A stretch of DNA of 64,000 bases from Adiantum capillus-veneris (Eukaryota; Streptophyta; Polypodiopsida; Polypodiales; Pteridaceae): positions 111,596,141 to 111,660,140 of the forward strand of contig CM043942.1 of the NCBI GenBank assembly GCA_014529385.2, read 5' to 3'. Position 1 is the stretch's first letter. Every line of letters begins with the position of its first letter. Under the pieces are notes generated by a model that ran no database searches, had not been told where the DNA came from, and saw only the letters and a program-made list of their open reading frames with translations. This document shows, in pieces, positions 63,158-64,000 of this stretch. The position numbers were made by a program, and so were the translations under genes.

Positions 63158-64000
63158 AAAACCTTAGGTAGGTGGCTGAGACTAATCCTTGAGGATAGGG
63201 ATTTTTGGCTTGCCAAGAGTCTCGTTTTACATTTAGATAGGATCAGAGGGTGGAGGACTCTCTAGGTCTTAGAGGGAGTCTAGGAAGCGTGTGTCTGGCC
63301 TAGATCCTTTGACTTAGGTAGATTTAGGTAGACTAAGATAGTTTTAGGTATTAGTTGAGTTTGAGTAGGATTTGGAGTGGTAGAAGCGGTGAGAGGAAAG
63401 CTTGAGAGTCCGGAGAGGCCAGAAAGCAACCAAAACACCATTATCTCCATTTCACAGGATAAGTAGGAGTAGAGTAAGTAGGACATCATGATTCAGGATC
63501 TAGAGCACTTCATGTATGTATACTTGCTTGGTAAATTCATCACAAGTTTGTAAAAGACGCAAAAAGACGCAAAAGTGTGTTTGAAAGCCTAAGTGAAGTC
63601 CAAAAGTTACTGTGAGTGTTTCTGATAGAGCTACAAAGCATCAAGAGCATTTCTGTCAGAAAAAAATTTAATTTCAAGCTAGGAGACATCCTACGTGTAG
63701 GATGTCTACAGGCTAATCTGGTGGGAATTTTGGGATTTTGAGTTGACCAGTGTGTTTAGAAGGTGGGGTTTACCCTATTTTCAACTGGAAAGTGAAAATT
63801 TGACCATATCTTGACAGGATAAGGCCAGGTAGACTGAAATTGCCAGACATCCTACCCAAATTGTGCCAAAACATTATTTTAAGACCAAAACCATAAGATG
63901 GTTGCATGAGCATGTCTTGCATGATATATTGAGTGACTAAGAGGGGTTTCATCTCATTTGGGTGAGAAAATTGGGTTCAAAGCAGACTTTAGCACTTTTG
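63158..64000 (+). other. leader of the next element, runs off the window
   Basis: No ORF of note. Contains repeated TAGGTAG-type phrases at 63300-63360 and a 24-bp near-palindrome at 63684-63707. Confidence 0.45.

Noticed and set aside
1-64000. tRNA, rRNA or other structured RNA genes
   Set aside because: I looked for tRNA A/B boxes and rRNA-like blocks and saw none that were convincing. Primer sites complementary to tRNA ends are not tRNA genes.

Overview
This window is plant nuclear DNA made almost entirely of nested, broken LTR retrotransposons. No intact host gene is visible. Evidence for a plant: Ty1/copia and Ty3/gypsy polyproteins of plant type, tRNA-Asp-like primer sites (TGGCGCCGTTGCCGGGGAT type) as in Athila/Tat elements, a Tat-type gypsy with an extra RNase H, chromodomain gypsy remnants and a CACTA-like transposon end. 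The only host-like gene is a dead protein kinase with HNDLH/DWG motifs, a style I associate with expanded kinase families of seedless plants. A fern or other large-genome seedless plant is my guess; it is not proven.

Layout. 1-2.9 kb: microsatellites, a degenerate CCTAA/CCTATAA array, a 7 x 29-bp minisatellite and a CACTA-like end lying against a coding remnant. 2.9-5.3 kb: small unknown ORFs and the kinase pseudogene (minus). 5.3-11.6 kb: three decayed copia pieces in opposing orientations. 11.7-17.4 kb: a chromodomain gypsy remnant with a long LTR holding about eight 151-bp repeats, and a gag whose pol is mostly deleted. 17.4-20.1 kb: a plus-strand copy of a gag-only LTR element. 20.1-21.9 kb: two LTRs of another family head to tail. 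22.3-30.9 kb: one nearly complete Tat-type gypsy (minus) with both LTRs, primer site, gag, protease, RT, two RNase H regions and integrase. 31-38.3 kb: a second gypsy-like element (minus) with a leader ORF and gag, interrupted by a probable solo LTR. 38.3-39.9 kb: the long repeat-bearing LTR again, inverted. 39.95-44.6 kb: a chromovirus-like gypsy (minus), cut in its integrase. 44.6-54.1 kb: a tandem LTR-int-LTR-int-LTR array of the gag-only element (unit about 4.0 kb). 54.1-56.6 kb: an LTR with leader, then another LTR with a plus-strand primer site. 56.6-62.1 kb: a plus-strand element whose leader holds seven 280-bp repeats with a palindrome, then gag and a long unknown ORF. 62.1-64 kb: a complete LTR, primer site and leader of a further copy.

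How the parts relate. The autonomous-type Tat element at 22.3-30.9 kb and the gag-only family share an unusual primer site (TGGCACCCC / TGGTGCCCC ...ACGGAGGA), so the gag-only family may be mobilised in trans by Tat relatives. The gag-only family carries a conserved ORF that I cannot assign, in three copies. Coordinates of LTR edges come from comparing copies inside the window and from TG..CA ends. Protein calls come from motifs read by eye, without a database search.
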